Positions 25,209 through 34,071 of a DNA stretch of 64,000 nucleotides are shown piece after piece. Positions within the stretch are counted from its first letter, which is position 1; every line of letters begins with the position of its first letter. This stretch comes from Pseudoclavibacter helvolus. GTDB lineage: Bacteria > Actinomycetota > Actinomycetes > Actinomycetales > Microbacteriaceae. Both the position numbers and the translations under genes were made by a program. The notes beneath the pieces were generated by a model. The model saw only the letters and a list, made by a program, of their open reading frames with translations, did not search any database and was not told the DNA's origin. The stretch covers positions 62,001 to 126,000 of the forward strand of contig NZ_JACHWJ010000003.1 of assembly GCF_014191305.1 (NCBI RefSeq). The letters are read 5' to 3'.

Positions 25209-27569
25209 CTACGCGTCCAGCTTCTCCAGGCGAACGACGATCGACTTCGACGTCGGGGTGTTGCTGACGTCAGCCGTCGAATCGAGGGGCACAAGCACGT
25301 TCGTCTCCGGGTAGTACGCGGCGACGCAGCCGCGCGGCGTCGAGTAGTACACGATGCGGTGTCGTTCGCTGCGGCGCTCCTCGAGGCTGCCGTCGCGGCC
25401 GGGCCACTCCGACACGATGTCGACGTGGTCGCCGTCCGCGAGGCCGCGGTCGCGCGCATCCGCCTCATTCACGAACACAACCCGCCTGGCGCTCTTCACG
25501 CCCCGGTACCGGTCGTCCTTGCCGTAGATGGTCGTGTTGAACTGGTCGTGCGAGCGCAGCGTCTGCAGCAGCAGGCGCCCCTCAGGCACCTTCGGGTACT
25601 CGAGCTCGTTGGTCGTGAACTTGGCCGTGCCGCCGATGTTCGAGAAGTCTCGGGCGTCGCGCGGGCCGTTCGGCAAGATGAACCCGCCTGGGTCGTCGAT
25701 CTTCGCCTCGAAGTCCTCGAACCCCGGGATGACACGTGAGATGGATGCGCGCACGTTGGCGTAGTCGGCGCGCAGCTCGGCCCAGTTGACCTGCGGCACG
25801 TTCGGGCGCGAGCGGGTGAGGACCCGCTCGGCGAGCATCGTCACGATGGCGACCTCGCTGAGCAGCTCATCGCTGGCCGGCTCGAGGCGCCCGCGCGAGG
25901 CGTGGACTGCGCTCATCGAGTCCTCGACGGTCACGCGCTGCGTGCCGCCCGCCTGCCGGTCGCGTTCCGTGCGGCCGAGCGTGGGTAGAATGAGGGCGCG
26001 GCGCCCGGTCGCGACGTGCGAGCGGTTGAGCTTCGTCGAGACCTGCACGGTCAGCGCGAGCGACGCCATGGCGGCCTCGGTCACGGCCGTGTCGGGTGTT
26101 GCGCGGGAGAAGTTGCCGCCCATCGCCATGAACACGCGCGCCTTGCCGTCGCGCATCGCGCGGATCGCCTCGACCGTGTCGTAGCCATGCTTGCGGGGCG
26201 ACTCGAACGAGAACTCCGCGTCGAGCTTGTCGTGGAACGCCTCCGGCATCCGCTCGAAGATGCCCATTGTGCGGTCGCCCTGCACGTTCGAGTGGCCGCG
26301 CACCGGGCAGACGCCCGCGCCGGGCTTGCCGACGTTGCCCTGCAGGAGCAGCAGGTTGACGCAGTCGCGCAGGGTCGGCACGGAGTGCTTGTGCTGCGTG
26401 AGGCCCATGGCCCAGCAGACGATCGTCGACTTCGAGGCGAGGAGCATGTCGCCGGCCTCGCGGATCTCCGCCTCGGTCAGGCCCGTCGCCGTCTCGATCT
26501 CCGCCCAGTCGAGCTGCCGGAGCGACTCGAGGTACGCATCCACGCCCGTCGTCTTGCCGGCTATGAACTCGGCATCGAACACCGTACCAGGGTTCGCCTC
26601 CTCGGCATCGAGCAGAATGCGCCCGAGCGCCTGGAAGAGGGCCTGGTCGCCGCCGAGCTTGATCTGCAGGAACAGGTCGTTCAGCGCCGTGCCGCCGAGC
26701 ACCATGCCCCGCACGGTCTGCGGGTTCTCGTAGCGCATGAGCGCTGCCTCAGGCAAGGGGTTCACGGCGATGATCTTGCCGCCGTTGATCTTCGCCTTCT
26801 CGAGGGCCGTGAGCATGCGCGGGTGGTTGGTGCCGGGGTTCTGCCCGGCGATGATGATGAGCTCGGCCTCGTGGATGTCCTCGAGGCTCACGGACCCCTT
26901 GCCGGTGCCGAGCGTCTCGCCGAGGGCTGAGCCGCTCGACTCGTGGCACATGTTCGAGCAGTCGGGGAGGTTGTTGGTGCCGAGGCCGCGCACGAAGAGC
27001 TGGTAGACAAACGCGGCCTCGTTCGAAGTGCGGCCCGAGGTGTAGAAGATCGCCTCGTCGGGGCTGGACATCTGCGCGAACTCGTCGGCGATGATGTCGA
27101 AGGCCTCGTCCCAGCTGACGGCGCGGTAGTTGGTGCCGCCCTCGTCGAGGAGCATGGGGTGCGTGAGACGGCCCTGCTGGCCGAGCGAGTAGTCGTCCCA
27201 CGTGCGCAGCTCCTCGATGGAGTGCTCGGCGAAGAAGCTGGGCGGGACGCGGCGCTTGGTGCCCTCCTCGGCGACGGCCTTCGCGCCGTTCTCGCAGAAC
27301 TCGGCGGGGCTGCGGTGCTTGCCCTCCGGCCACGCGCATCCGGGGCAGTCGAAGCCGTCTTTCTGGTTGATGCGCAGCAGTGTGCGGGCCGTGCGGGTCG
27401 GGCCCATCTGCGCGGTCGTCACCTTGAGCGAGTTGAGGACAGCGGGAATGCCGACGGCCGTGATCTTCGGTTCGGAGAACATCGCGGCGGTCTCGTCGAT
27501 GTTCTCTACGATGCGCGTCACGCCGTCGACCGGCTTCGTGCGCTTCTCTGGATGCTTCGGTTCGGGCAT
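25209..27569 (-). CDS. FdhF/YdeP family molybdopterin oxidoreductase
   Basis: A 786-residue molybdopterin-dependent enzyme of the FdhF/YdeP group (formate-dehydrogenase alpha-like). The N-terminal iron-sulfur region contains GFDCPGCAWPE (Cys75, Cys78) and Cys92. The active-site region is NMCHESSG, with Cys where formate dehydrogenase H has selenocysteine. LGVTQHKHS-like and GNVGKPGAGVCPVRGHSNVQGDRTMGI segments bind the cofactor. The physiological substrate of YdeP-type proteins is unsettled; acid resistance is the E. coli phenotype. The start at 27569 has GGAGGAGC six bases upstream. No FdhD or other partner is in the window. Confidence 0.88.
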   Translation of the reverse strand: MPEPKHPEKRTKPVDGVTRIVENIDETAAMFSEPKITAVGIPAVLNSLKVTTAQMGPTRTARTLLRINQKDGFDCPGCAWPEGKHRSPAEFCENGAKAVAEEGTKRRVPPSFFAEHSIEELRTWDDYSLGQQGRLTHPMLLDEGGTNYRAVSWDEAFDIIADEFAQMSSPDEAIFYTSGRTSNEAAFVYQLFVRGLGTNNLPDCSNMCHESSGSALGETLGTGKGSVSLEDIHEAELIIIAGQNPGTNHPRMLTALEKAKINGGKIIAVNPLPEAALMRYENPQTVRGMVLGGTALNDLFLQIKLGGDQALFQALGRILLDAEEANPGTVFDAEFIAGKTTGVDAYLESLRQLDWAEIETATGLTEAEIREAGDMLLASKSTIVCWAMGLTQHKHSVPTLRDCVNLLLLQGNVGKPGAGVCPVRGHSNVQGDRTMGIFERMPEAFHDKLDAEFSFESPRKHGYDTVEAIRAMRDGKARVFMAMGGNFSRATPDTAVTEAAMASLALTVQVSTKLNRSHVATGRRALILPTLGRTERDRQAGGTQRVTVEDSMSAVHASRGRLEPASDELLSEVAIVTMLAERVLTRSRPNVPQVNWAELRADYANVRASISRVIPGFEDFEAKIDDPGGFILPNGPRDARDFSNIGGTAKFTTNELEYPKVPEGRLLLQTLRSHDQFNTTIYGKDDRYRGVKSARRVVFVNEADARDRGLADGDHVDIVSEWPGRDGSLEERRSERHRIVYYSTPRGCVAAYYPETNVLVPLDSTADVSNTPTSKSIVVRLEKLDA

Positions 27570-27635
27570 CGTTGCTCCTCCCGGGAATCCGTACAGTCTA
27601 CGCGCGAGGTGCAGGACAGACACTGCCTTGCGTTG

Positions 27636-27655
27636 ACAGTTAGAGTTCTAACTGT
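27636..27655. promoter_or_regulatory. palindromic MarR-type operator
   Basis: Perfect 9-bp arms ACAGTTAGA / TCTAACTGT, overlapping a TTGACA -35 box (27633-27638), with another TTCTAACT half-site at 27661-27668 just before the MarR ATG. This is a classic autoregulatory layout and could also affect the divergent molybdoenzyme gene. Confidence 0.7.
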
Positions 27656-27668
27656 CTTAGTTCTAACT

Positions 27669-28115
27669 ATGTCGGAAACAGCACCAGCCCCTCGCACGCC
27701 CCTCGAGTTCGTTCGATGGATCAGCTGGGCCCAGATGAAGGCCGGGGAAGACTGGACTCGCGAGCGCGAGCTCACCAGGCCGCAGAGCTTCGTCCTCGGC
27801 TACCTCGTATAGAGCCCGGGGGCGAGCCAGTCGGAACTCGCGCGCATGAGTCGCACGACGCCCGCGAGCGTCTCGAGCCTGTTACGCGGCCTCGAGGGGC
27901 GAGGCCTCATCGAGCGCCGGACCGAAGGGGGAGACGAACGCACCAAGCGCGTGTACGCCACGCCCGCGGGGGCCGAGCTCATCGCCGGCTTCGAGGACGC
28001 CATGATCGCCGCAGACGAGACGATCCTCGCGCCGGTCGACGCCGAAGAGCGAGCCACCCTGCAAAAGCTGCTCGCCAAGGTCACGGCGCAGCTCCCGCAG
28101 CCAGTGCGCGACTAG
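27669..28115 (+). pseudogene. MarR family regulator, interrupted by in-frame TAG
   Basis: The frame begins MSETAPAPRTPLEFVRWISWAQ and reaches TAG at 27810-27812 after LGYLV. It then continues in the same frame with SPGASQSELARMSRTTPASVSSLLRGLEGRGLIERR, the MarR winged-helix core, up to 28115. A CAG at this place would give LVQSPGASQSELA, a normal MarR sequence. The complete product would be 148 residues. A short internal product from ATG 27846 would lose the first HTH helices. The palindromic operator upstream is intact. The IS982 element lies 25 bases after the stop, and a broken MATE exporter follows it. Confidence 0.8.
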
Positions 28116-28140
28116 CCCCCGCGACTAGTCCCGCGACTAG

Positions 28141-29170
28141 ATGAGTGAGTCCGAATGACCGCCCCTGGGAATCGGGACTCTACCTCGGGCGAAACCGACG
28201 GCGCGTTAATTCCCGAGATCGTTCGCGGAGGGTGTTAAACCCCGTGTGTGAATACTGACCTCAACACCCTCCTGACCACACTGTACGTTCATCTCGATGA
28301 CCGGATCCTGCCCGCGGTGGGATTCACCCGCGAGCACCACCCCGGTCGCAAACCCGCCCTGAACGACGCCGAACTGCTGTGCTTGCTCGTCGCGCAACAG
28401 CTCCTCGGGATCGCGTCCGACCGCAGATGGATCCGCTACGCCCGCGCTCACCTGCTCGACATGTTCCCGCACCTCCCGCAGCAGTCCGGATGGGGCAAAC
28501 GAGTCCGACACGCCTCAGGGCTCCTGGCCGCGGTCATCACCGAACTCGCCCGCGACACACCCTCCTGGACCGAAAACACGCGCCTGCTGGACTCCACACC
28601 ACTGCCCTGCGGAACCTCCCGCGAAACCGCGAAACGCTCCGACCTCGTCGGGCACGCCGGCTACGGCTACTGCGCCTCACACTCCAGATACTTCTGGGGC
28701 TTCCGCCTCTACCTCCTCTGCGCACCCGACGGAATGCCCATCGTTTGGGGCCTCGCGAACCCCAAAATCGGGGAACGCGAAGTCACACAAGCGCTCCTTG
28801 ACCACGACCGACACCTCGTCCGCCCAGGACAAACCATCGTGGCAGACAAAGGCTTCGCCGGCGCCGACTTCGAGCGCTTCATCCACGACGAGCTCGGAGC
28901 CGCCCTCGTCCGCCCGGACCGCAAAAACGAGCAACCCCGCTTCGGGAAACTCGGCGGCATCCGGCAATGGGTCGAGTCAGTCTTCGACACCATGAAAGGC
29001 CAACTCACCCTCGAGGACCACGGAGGCCGCACCATCGCCGGTGTCTACTCCCGCGTCGCAGCCCGACTCCTCGCCCTCGCGTCCGCGATCTGGCACAACT
29101 GGCTCACTGACCAACCCAACAAACGCTCACTCACCGCCTACGACCACTGAAACCAAACGGACTCACTCAT
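28141..29170 (+). mobile_element. IS982-family insertion sequence
   Basis: About 1030 bp, bounded by 13-bp perfect inverted repeats ATGAGTGAGTCCG (28141-28153) and CGGACTCACTCAT (29158-29170). CTAG abuts both ends. Because CTAG is its own complement, it is either a 4-bp target duplication or part of 17-bp ends. The left flank has three copies of GCGACTAG (28108, 28121, 28133), so the element landed in or next to a small repeat. It separates the MarR gene from the MATE exporter gene. Confidence 0.85.
28248..29150 (+). CDS. IS982 family transposase
   Basis: A 300-residue DDE transposase. The N-terminal part (GRKPALNDAELLCLLVAQQLLG) and the catalytic region with LLDSTPLP, GLANPKIGEREVTQALL, VADKGFAGADFE and the C-terminal IRQWVESVFDTMKGQLTLEDHGGRT are typical of IS982. 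The acidic residues in LLDST, VADKGF and the Glu in WVESVFDT fit the DDE triad. The gene is uninterrupted, so the element may be active. Its codon use is close to that of the host, suggesting a source within related actinobacteria. Confidence 0.88.
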   Translation: MNTDLNTLLTTLYVHLDDRILPAVGFTREHHPGRKPALNDAELLCLLVAQQLLGIASDRRWIRYARAHLLDMFPHLPQQSGWGKRVRHASGLLAAVITELARDTPSWTENTRLLDSTPLPCGTSRETAKRSDLVGHAGYGYCASHSRYFWGFRLYLLCAPDGMPIVWGLANPKIGEREVTQALLDHDRHLVRPGQTIVADKGFAGADFERFIHDELGAALVRPDRKNEQPRFGKLGGIRQWVESVFDTMKGQLTLEDHGGRTIAGVYSRVAARLLALASAIWHNWLTDQPNKRSLTAYDH

Positions 29171-29264
29171 CTAGTCCAGACGCGCGGCGAGGTCGCGCAT
29201 CCACCTCCCTTCACGTGCCGACCCGAGTCGGCGCGCGCTCCGTCCTGCCCAGAAAGAAGCCACC

Positions 29265-30738
29265 ATGAGTACACCACCAAGAATCGAAACAGAGGCCGAT
29301 CGGGTCTCGGCTCCTGAAGCCCCAGCGGATGCGCCGCGCACGAACCGCTGGTACCTCTCGTCGGCGCCCATCGTCAGCGCGCTCCTGCACCTGTGTGTGC
29401 CGATGGCCGCCGCGATGATCGTCGGGGCGATCTACAACCTCATCAATGCAGGGTTCATCGGGTCGCTCGACAACACGGCCCTGCTTGCAGCCGTCACCCT
29501 CGGGTCGCCGATCCTCGGCCTCGTCATGGGGGTCGGGAACGTCTTCGGGGTTGGGGGAGGGGCGCTCGTCTCGCGCCTCCTCGGCGGCGCCGAACGTGAC
29601 CCATCGAAGGCCGCCACCATCAAGCGGGTCGCTTCCTACTCGCTCTGGGGCTCGGTGGTCGTCGGGGCCGTTGTCGGCGGCATAGGTCTCGTGTTCCTGT
29701 CGCCACTCGTATCGCTGCTGGGCGCGGATGCGTCGGTCGCCGCGCCCACGAGCGCCTTCGTCGGAGTGCTGCTCGGCTTCGTGCCCGTCCTCGCGGCGGC
29801 GGTGTGCCTCGAACAGCTCGTCCGGGCCGAGGGGGCGGCTCGGCAGGTCATGGTCGCGCTCATCCTCTCCGCCGTCGCGAACCTGGGCCTCGACGCCCTG
29901 TTCATCCTGGTGCTGAACTGGGGAGTTGCGGGCGCCGCTGTCGCCACCGGTCTCGCGAACCTCGTCGTCGTCACGTACTTCGTGGTCTGGCTGACCCGCA
30001 ACAGCGAGCACGTCAGTCTCTCCCCGCGCTGGTTCACGCTCGCGGGCTCCGTGCAGAAGCCGATGCTCGGTGTCGGCGTGGGCACGCTGCTCCAGTCGGC
30101 CTTCCTCATCGTCACGGCGCTTGTGCTCAACAACCTCGCTGCCGCCTACGGTGAGGGGCCGCTGGCCGCCATGGGCGTCGCCGTCCGGATCGCGCAGGTG
30201 CCCGAGTTCCTCATCATGGGGGTCACGATCGGCGTGCTGCCGCTCCTGGCCTACTCGTACGGCAAGGGGGACGGCGCGCGCTTCGGATCCGCCCTGCGCG
30301 CATCCGCGATCACCGTCGGGGCGGTTGCCGCGCTCGCGGCCACTCTCGTCCTGTGCTTCCGCGACCAGGTGTTCACGCTCTTCGTGGCCGACGAATCCGT
30401 GCTCGCGGTCGGCGTCGTGGTGCTCGCGGCGCAGCTCGCTCGCGATGATCGCGAACGGCTTCACGGGCCTCATCACCTCGCTGTTCCAGGCGACCGGCCG
30501 TGCCCTCCCCGCGACGATCATGTCGGCCGCTCAGGGGGTGCTGTTCATTCCCGTCGTAATCGCCGGGAGCATCTGGCTCGGCCTGGCTGGCATCATCTGG
30601 GCTCTCACCGTCACCGAGGTCGCAGTGCTGGCCGTCGGAGTGGTCCTCTGCGTCGCGTTGGCTCCCGCACTCAAGCGGGGCCTTGCTGAGGGCAGTGCCG
30701 AGCGGGCGGAGGAGGCGCTCGAGATGGCGGCGGCCTGA
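29265..30738 (+). pseudogene. MATE family efflux transporter, frameshifted
   Basis: A multidrug and toxic compound extrusion protein with twelve membrane helices expected. The first frame runs from ATG 29265 (SD AGAAAG) through helix-rich sequence to VVLAAQ. At about 30435 the frame is lost and the product turns Arg/Pro/His-rich, while the +1 frame continues SLAMIANGFTGLITSLFQATGRALP... to 30738. Removing one C from CAGCTCGC (30435) joins them as AAQSLAMIANGF, the expected MATE sequence. The repaired protein would be 490 residues. MATE genes are often MarR-controlled, which fits the MarR gene before the IS. Confidence 0.82.
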
Positions 30739-30772
30739 ACGGGCTACTCGCGTGCCATCTCCGATGCAGTGT

Positions 30773-30814
30773 CACGAACGCCCTGCCGCGGTGAAGCGCG
30801 GCAGGGCGTTCGTG
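30773..30814. terminator. bidirectional terminator between MATE and copper ATPase genes
   Basis: Perfect 18-bp arms (CACGAACGCCCTGCCGCG and complement) with a 6-base loop, between two convergent genes. Confidence 0.85.
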
Positions 30815-30823
30815 TCTCCTTGG

Positions 30824-32944
30824 CTACTTCACGCGAACGCTGGCGCCCGGCGTGAGGTCGACGCGGCGCAGCAGCTGCGCGTTGAGTGCGACGACGATGG
30901 TCGACAGCGACATGAGCACGGCACCGATCGACATGGGCAGCACGAACCCGATGGGGGCGAGGATGCCAGCCGCGAGCGGCACGGACAGCAGGTTGTAGCC
31001 GGCCGCCCACCAGAGGTTCTGCTTCATCTTCCGGTAGCTCGCGCGGGAGAGCTTGATGACGGAGAGCACGGAGCGGGGGTCGTCGCTTGCGAGGATGACC
31101 CCGGCGGATGCGATTGCCACGTCGGTGCCAGCGCCGATGGCGATCCCGACGTCGGCCCGGGCAAGGGCCGGAGCATCGTTCACGCCGTCGCCCACCATCG
31201 CGACCTTCTTGCCCTCTGCCTGCAGCTCGGCGACCTTCGCTGACTTGTCCTCCGGTCGCACGCCGGCGTAGATGCGGTCGACGCCGAGCTCCTCGCCGAC
31301 CGACCTGGCCACGGCTTCGGCGTCGCCCGTGATCAGGACGACCTCGATGCCAAGGCTGTGGAGCGCATCCACTGCCTCGCGCGACTCGGGTCGGATCTCG
31401 TCGGCGAGCTTGAGGCCGCCCACGACCGCACCGTCTTGCACGACGTGCAGGATGATCGCGCCGTCGTTGCGCCACGCATCCGCTTCATGGATTTCGGATG
31501 CACCAAGCGCCTCGAGGAGGCGCGGGCCGCCGACGCGGACCTCCCGCCCGTCGATCGTCGCCGTGACGCCGACCGCCGGTGAGGAGGTGAACTCGGACGA
31601 CGCGGGTACGGAGAGACCGCGCTCGGCCGCCGCGCGGACGATGGCCCTGGCAAGCGGATGCTCGCTGTCGGTTTCCGCCGCGGCCGCGGCGGCGAGTACC
31701 TCATCGGCCGTGAGGGCACCTGCGACGGCGATCTCGGTGAGCATCGGCTCGCCCTTGGTGAGGGTGCCCGTCTTGTCGAAGAGGACGGCGTCGATGGTGC
31801 GGGTGCTCTCGAGTGCGAGGCGGTCCTTGATGAGGACGCCGCTGCGTGCCGCCTTCTCGGTAGCGATCGATACGACGAGCGGGATCGCGAGGCCGAGCGC
31901 GTGGGGGCAGGCGATGACGAGCACGGTGATGGTGCGCATGACGGCGGCGTCAGGATTGCCGACGAGCGTCCAGACGATGGCCGTGATGGCGGCGGCGCCG
32001 AGGGCGAACCAGAACAGCCAAGCGGCCGCTCGATCCGCGATCCTCTGCGCTCGCGACGTGGAGTTCTGCGCTTCGGTGACGAGTCGCTGAATGCCCGCGA
32101 GGGTTGTGTTGTCGCCCGTCGCGGTCACCTGGATGCGCAGGCCCGAGTCGGTCGCGACCGTGCCGGCCGTGACCGTGTCGCCGACGCCGCGGGGCACTGG
32201 GCGCGATTCGCCCGTGACCATCGCCTCGTCGATCTCGGCCCTGCCCTCCGTGATCCTGCCGTCAGCCGGCACGCTCCCGCCAGGGCGAACGATGACGATG
32301 TCCCCGACGGCCAGCTCAGTAGGGGAGACCTGCACGATGCGATCTCCCTCGACGCGTTCGGCGCTGTCCGGCAGCAGTGCTGCCAGGGAGTCGAGTGCCG
32401 ACGTGGTCTGCGCGAGCGAGCGCATCTCTATCCAGTGCCCGAGGAGCATGATGACGATGAGAAGGGCGAGCTCCCACCAGAACTCGAGGTCGTGGTGCAG
32501 GAGGCCGAGGCTCGCACCCCACGAGGCGGCGAACGCGACGGTGATCGCGAGGGCGATGAGCAGCATCATGCCGGGCTTGCGCGCCCTGAGCTCGCTGACC
32601 GCGCCCATCAGGAACGGGCGACCGCCCCAGATGTACATGACGGTGCCGAGGATGGGTGCGATGAGGGCGGCGCCGGGGAAGCCTGGGATCTCGTAGCCGA
32701 GGAGCATCGCGAACATGCTCGAGAAGCCGACGACGGGGACGGCGATGACGAGGTTGATCCAGAAGAGGCGTCGGAACTGAGCGACGTGGTCGCCGTGGCC
32801 CGCGTGGCCGCCGTGCTCGCCGTGTCCTGCGTGCTCGTCTTGGCCCGCGTGCTCGGCGTGCTCGCTGTGGCCGGCCTGGGCGGTGTGCTGCTCCTCGCCG
32901 TGGTGGTTGGGCCCGTGGGTCTGTGCGTCCTGCTGGGTGTTCAT
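30824..32944 (-). CDS. copB: CopB-type copper-translocating P-type ATPase
   Basis: A 706-residue P1B ATPase that pumps copper out of the cytoplasm. It has the phosphorylation motif DKTGT at 390-394, the actuator motif TGES at 244-247, GDGVNDAPALA in the P domain, and the membrane metal motif CPH at 346-348. CPH rather than CPC marks the CopB (P1B-3) subgroup. The N terminus (residues 10-53) is a His-rich tail instead of a CxxC metal-binding domain. GAGGAGC precedes the ATG. The promoter carries a CsoR-like box. The gene is divergent from a MerR regulator. Confidence 0.92.
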   Translation of the reverse strand: MNTQQDAQTHGPNHHGEEQHTAQAGHSEHAEHAGQDEHAGHGEHGGHAGHGDHVAQFRRLFWINLVIAVPVVGFSSMFAMLLGYEIPGFPGAALIAPILGTVMYIWGGRPFLMGAVSELRARKPGMMLLIALAITVAFAASWGASLGLLHHDLEFWWELALLIVIMLLGHWIEMRSLAQTTSALDSLAALLPDSAERVEGDRIVQVSPTELAVGDIVIVRPGGSVPADGRITEGRAEIDEAMVTGESRPVPRGVGDTVTAGTVATDSGLRIQVTATGDNTTLAGIQRLVTEAQNSTSRAQRIADRAAAWLFWFALGAAAITAIVWTLVGNPDAAVMRTITVLVIACPHALGLAIPLVVSIATEKAARSGVLIKDRLALESTRTIDAVLFDKTGTLTKGEPMLTEIAVAGALTADEVLAAAAAAETDSEHPLARAIVRAAAERGLSVPASSEFTSSPAVGVTATIDGREVRVGGPRLLEALGASEIHEADAWRNDGAIILHVVQDGAVVGGLKLADEIRPESREAVDALHSLGIEVVLITGDAEAVARSVGEELGVDRIYAGVRPEDKSAKVAELQAEGKKVAMVGDGVNDAPALARADVGIAIGAGTDVAIASAGVILASDDPRSVLSVIKLSRASYRKMKQNLWWAAGYNLLSVPLAAGILAPIGFVLPMSIGAVLMSLSTIVVALNAQLLRRVDLTPGASVRVK

Positions 32945-32986
32945 CTGGTGCTCCTCGAACTCGGCGACTGGTGCATCCGTCGTTAT

Positions 32987-33001
32987 TACCCCTGGGGGGT
33001 A
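32987..33001. promoter_or_regulatory. CsoR-like copper operator
   Basis: TACCCC-TGG-GGGGTA lies 43 bases upstream of the copB start. It matches the G/C-tract palindrome flanked by TA that CsoR repressors recognise. No csoR gene is in the window. Confidence 0.7.
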
Positions 33002-33040
33002 TCACTCTCAACCAGGCTGGGTGCAGGAGTATTCCCGCGC

Positions 33041-33077
33041 TTGACCTTCCTGTTACAGGAGGCGGCAGGCTTGAGGC
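33041..33077 (+). promoter_or_regulatory. MerR-type promoter with 19-bp spacer
   Basis: TTGACC (33041-33046) and CAGGCT (33066-33071) are 19 bases apart, the lengthened spacing of MerR-regulated promoters. The spacer contains the dyad CCTTCCTGTTACAGGAGG (33045-33062). The -10 box is six bases before the ATG, so the mRNA is probably leaderless. Confidence 0.65.
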
Positions 33078-33926
33078 ATGCTCACCATCGGGGAATTCGC
33101 GAACACGACCGGCATCAGTGTGAAAGCGCTGCGTCATTACGACGAGACGAAGGCGCTCGTCCCGTTTGAGGTGGATGCGGCGACCGGGTATCGCAGGTAC
33201 GCGGAGTCGCAGGTGCGGGACGGCGCCCTCTTGCAGGTGCTGCGGGCAGCCGGCGTGCCGTTGCCCATCGCCGCGAGGGCTCTTCGAGATGGCGACGCAG
33301 TCGACGCGTTGCTTCGCCACCAGGCGGAAGTGCTGCAGAAGCGTGAGGCCGAGGATGCGGCCATGGCGGCGGCGGATGCAGTGCTCACCGCATTCGCGCG
33401 CCCCGTTGTCGTCGAGGAGCGGCAACTTGGGGTCACGCCTTTCGTCGCGCGCGTCATCCCGCTGCCCGCCGACCTCGACGCGGGTGGCAGCGACGGCGCG
33501 GTGCCGACTGATGAGGACGCGAACCGGGAATTCGCCGAACTGTATCGGCGCAGTGTCGAGGCTGGGCTTGAGCCAGGGCCCGGGTTCTGGACGTCGTTCC
33601 GGGAGGGCCCCGGAAGTACGGCGAAAGCCCCCGAGCTGCAAATGCTGCTCTGCTGGCCGGTCGCTCGCATCCCGGACGTCGACGATGCGTTCCGGCGCGA
33701 CGAGCGCACTCTCGCCGATAGGTTGTCGCCGCGGACTGAACTGGTGGCCGCATGGGCATCACACGGTGCCGAGCTTCCCGAGGGCGTCGTGCATCCGGCC
33801 GTTGTTGCCCTCTTCGACGCGCTCGCGGAGCGCGGGGTGGCGCTCAGGTCGCCGGAGGTGCGCCAGCGTGTCGTCGGCGAGGATGCGAGCGACTTCGTCG
33901 TCGAGGTCGCCGTCACGCTCCCGTGA
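33078..33926 (+). CDS. MerR family regulator with C-terminal effector domain
   Basis: A 282-residue regulator. The N-terminal MerR HTH reads MLTIGEFANTTGISVKALRHYDETKALVPFEVDAATGYRRYAESQ, followed by a coiled-coil dimer helix (LLRHQAEVLQKREAEDAAM). The remaining 150 residues resemble a GyrI/BmrR-like effector domain and contain no Cys cluster typical of metal sensors, so a small-molecule ligand is more likely than copper. Its own promoter carries a MerR-type dyad, indicating autoregulation. It diverges from copB, but a role in copper control is not supported. Confidence 0.85.
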   Translation: MLTIGEFANTTGISVKALRHYDETKALVPFEVDAATGYRRYAESQVRDGALLQVLRAAGVPLPIAARALRDGDAVDALLRHQAEVLQKREAEDAAMAAADAVLTAFARPVVVEERQLGVTPFVARVIPLPADLDAGGSDGAVPTDEDANREFAELYRRSVEAGLEPGPGFWTSFREGPGSTAKAPELQMLLCWPVARIPDVDDAFRRDERTLADRLSPRTELVAAWASHGAELPEGVVHPAVVALFDALAERGVALRSPEVRQRVVGEDASDFVVEVAVTLP

Positions 33927-33960
33927 CGCGACCGCCAGAGGCCGCCGGTCGTTGATCGCT

Positions 33961-34009
33961 GCCCGTGTTTCCAGCCGCTGGAACGCACTCAGCGGTTGGC
34001 AACACGGGC
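33961..34009. repeat. intergenic palindrome after merR
   Basis: 20-bp arms (33961-33980 and 33990-34009) with two mismatches around a 9-base loop. It lies between the MerR and GntR genes and may terminate the former. Confidence 0.65.
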
Positions 34010-34071
34010 GGTAACTGCGGTCGCGCGCGGGCGCCGCCCCGCGGACTACCATTGCGAGTTCGGAGGTCACC

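Noticed and set aside
28248-29150. IS5-type assignment of the transposase
   Set aside because: The N-terminal pattern, DDE spacing and C-terminal motif fit IS982 better than IS5.
33041-33926. MerR protein as the copper sensor for copB
   Set aside because: It lacks the C-terminal Cys motif of CueR-type sensors and has a long small-molecule-type effector domain; the copB promoter instead has a CsoR-like box.
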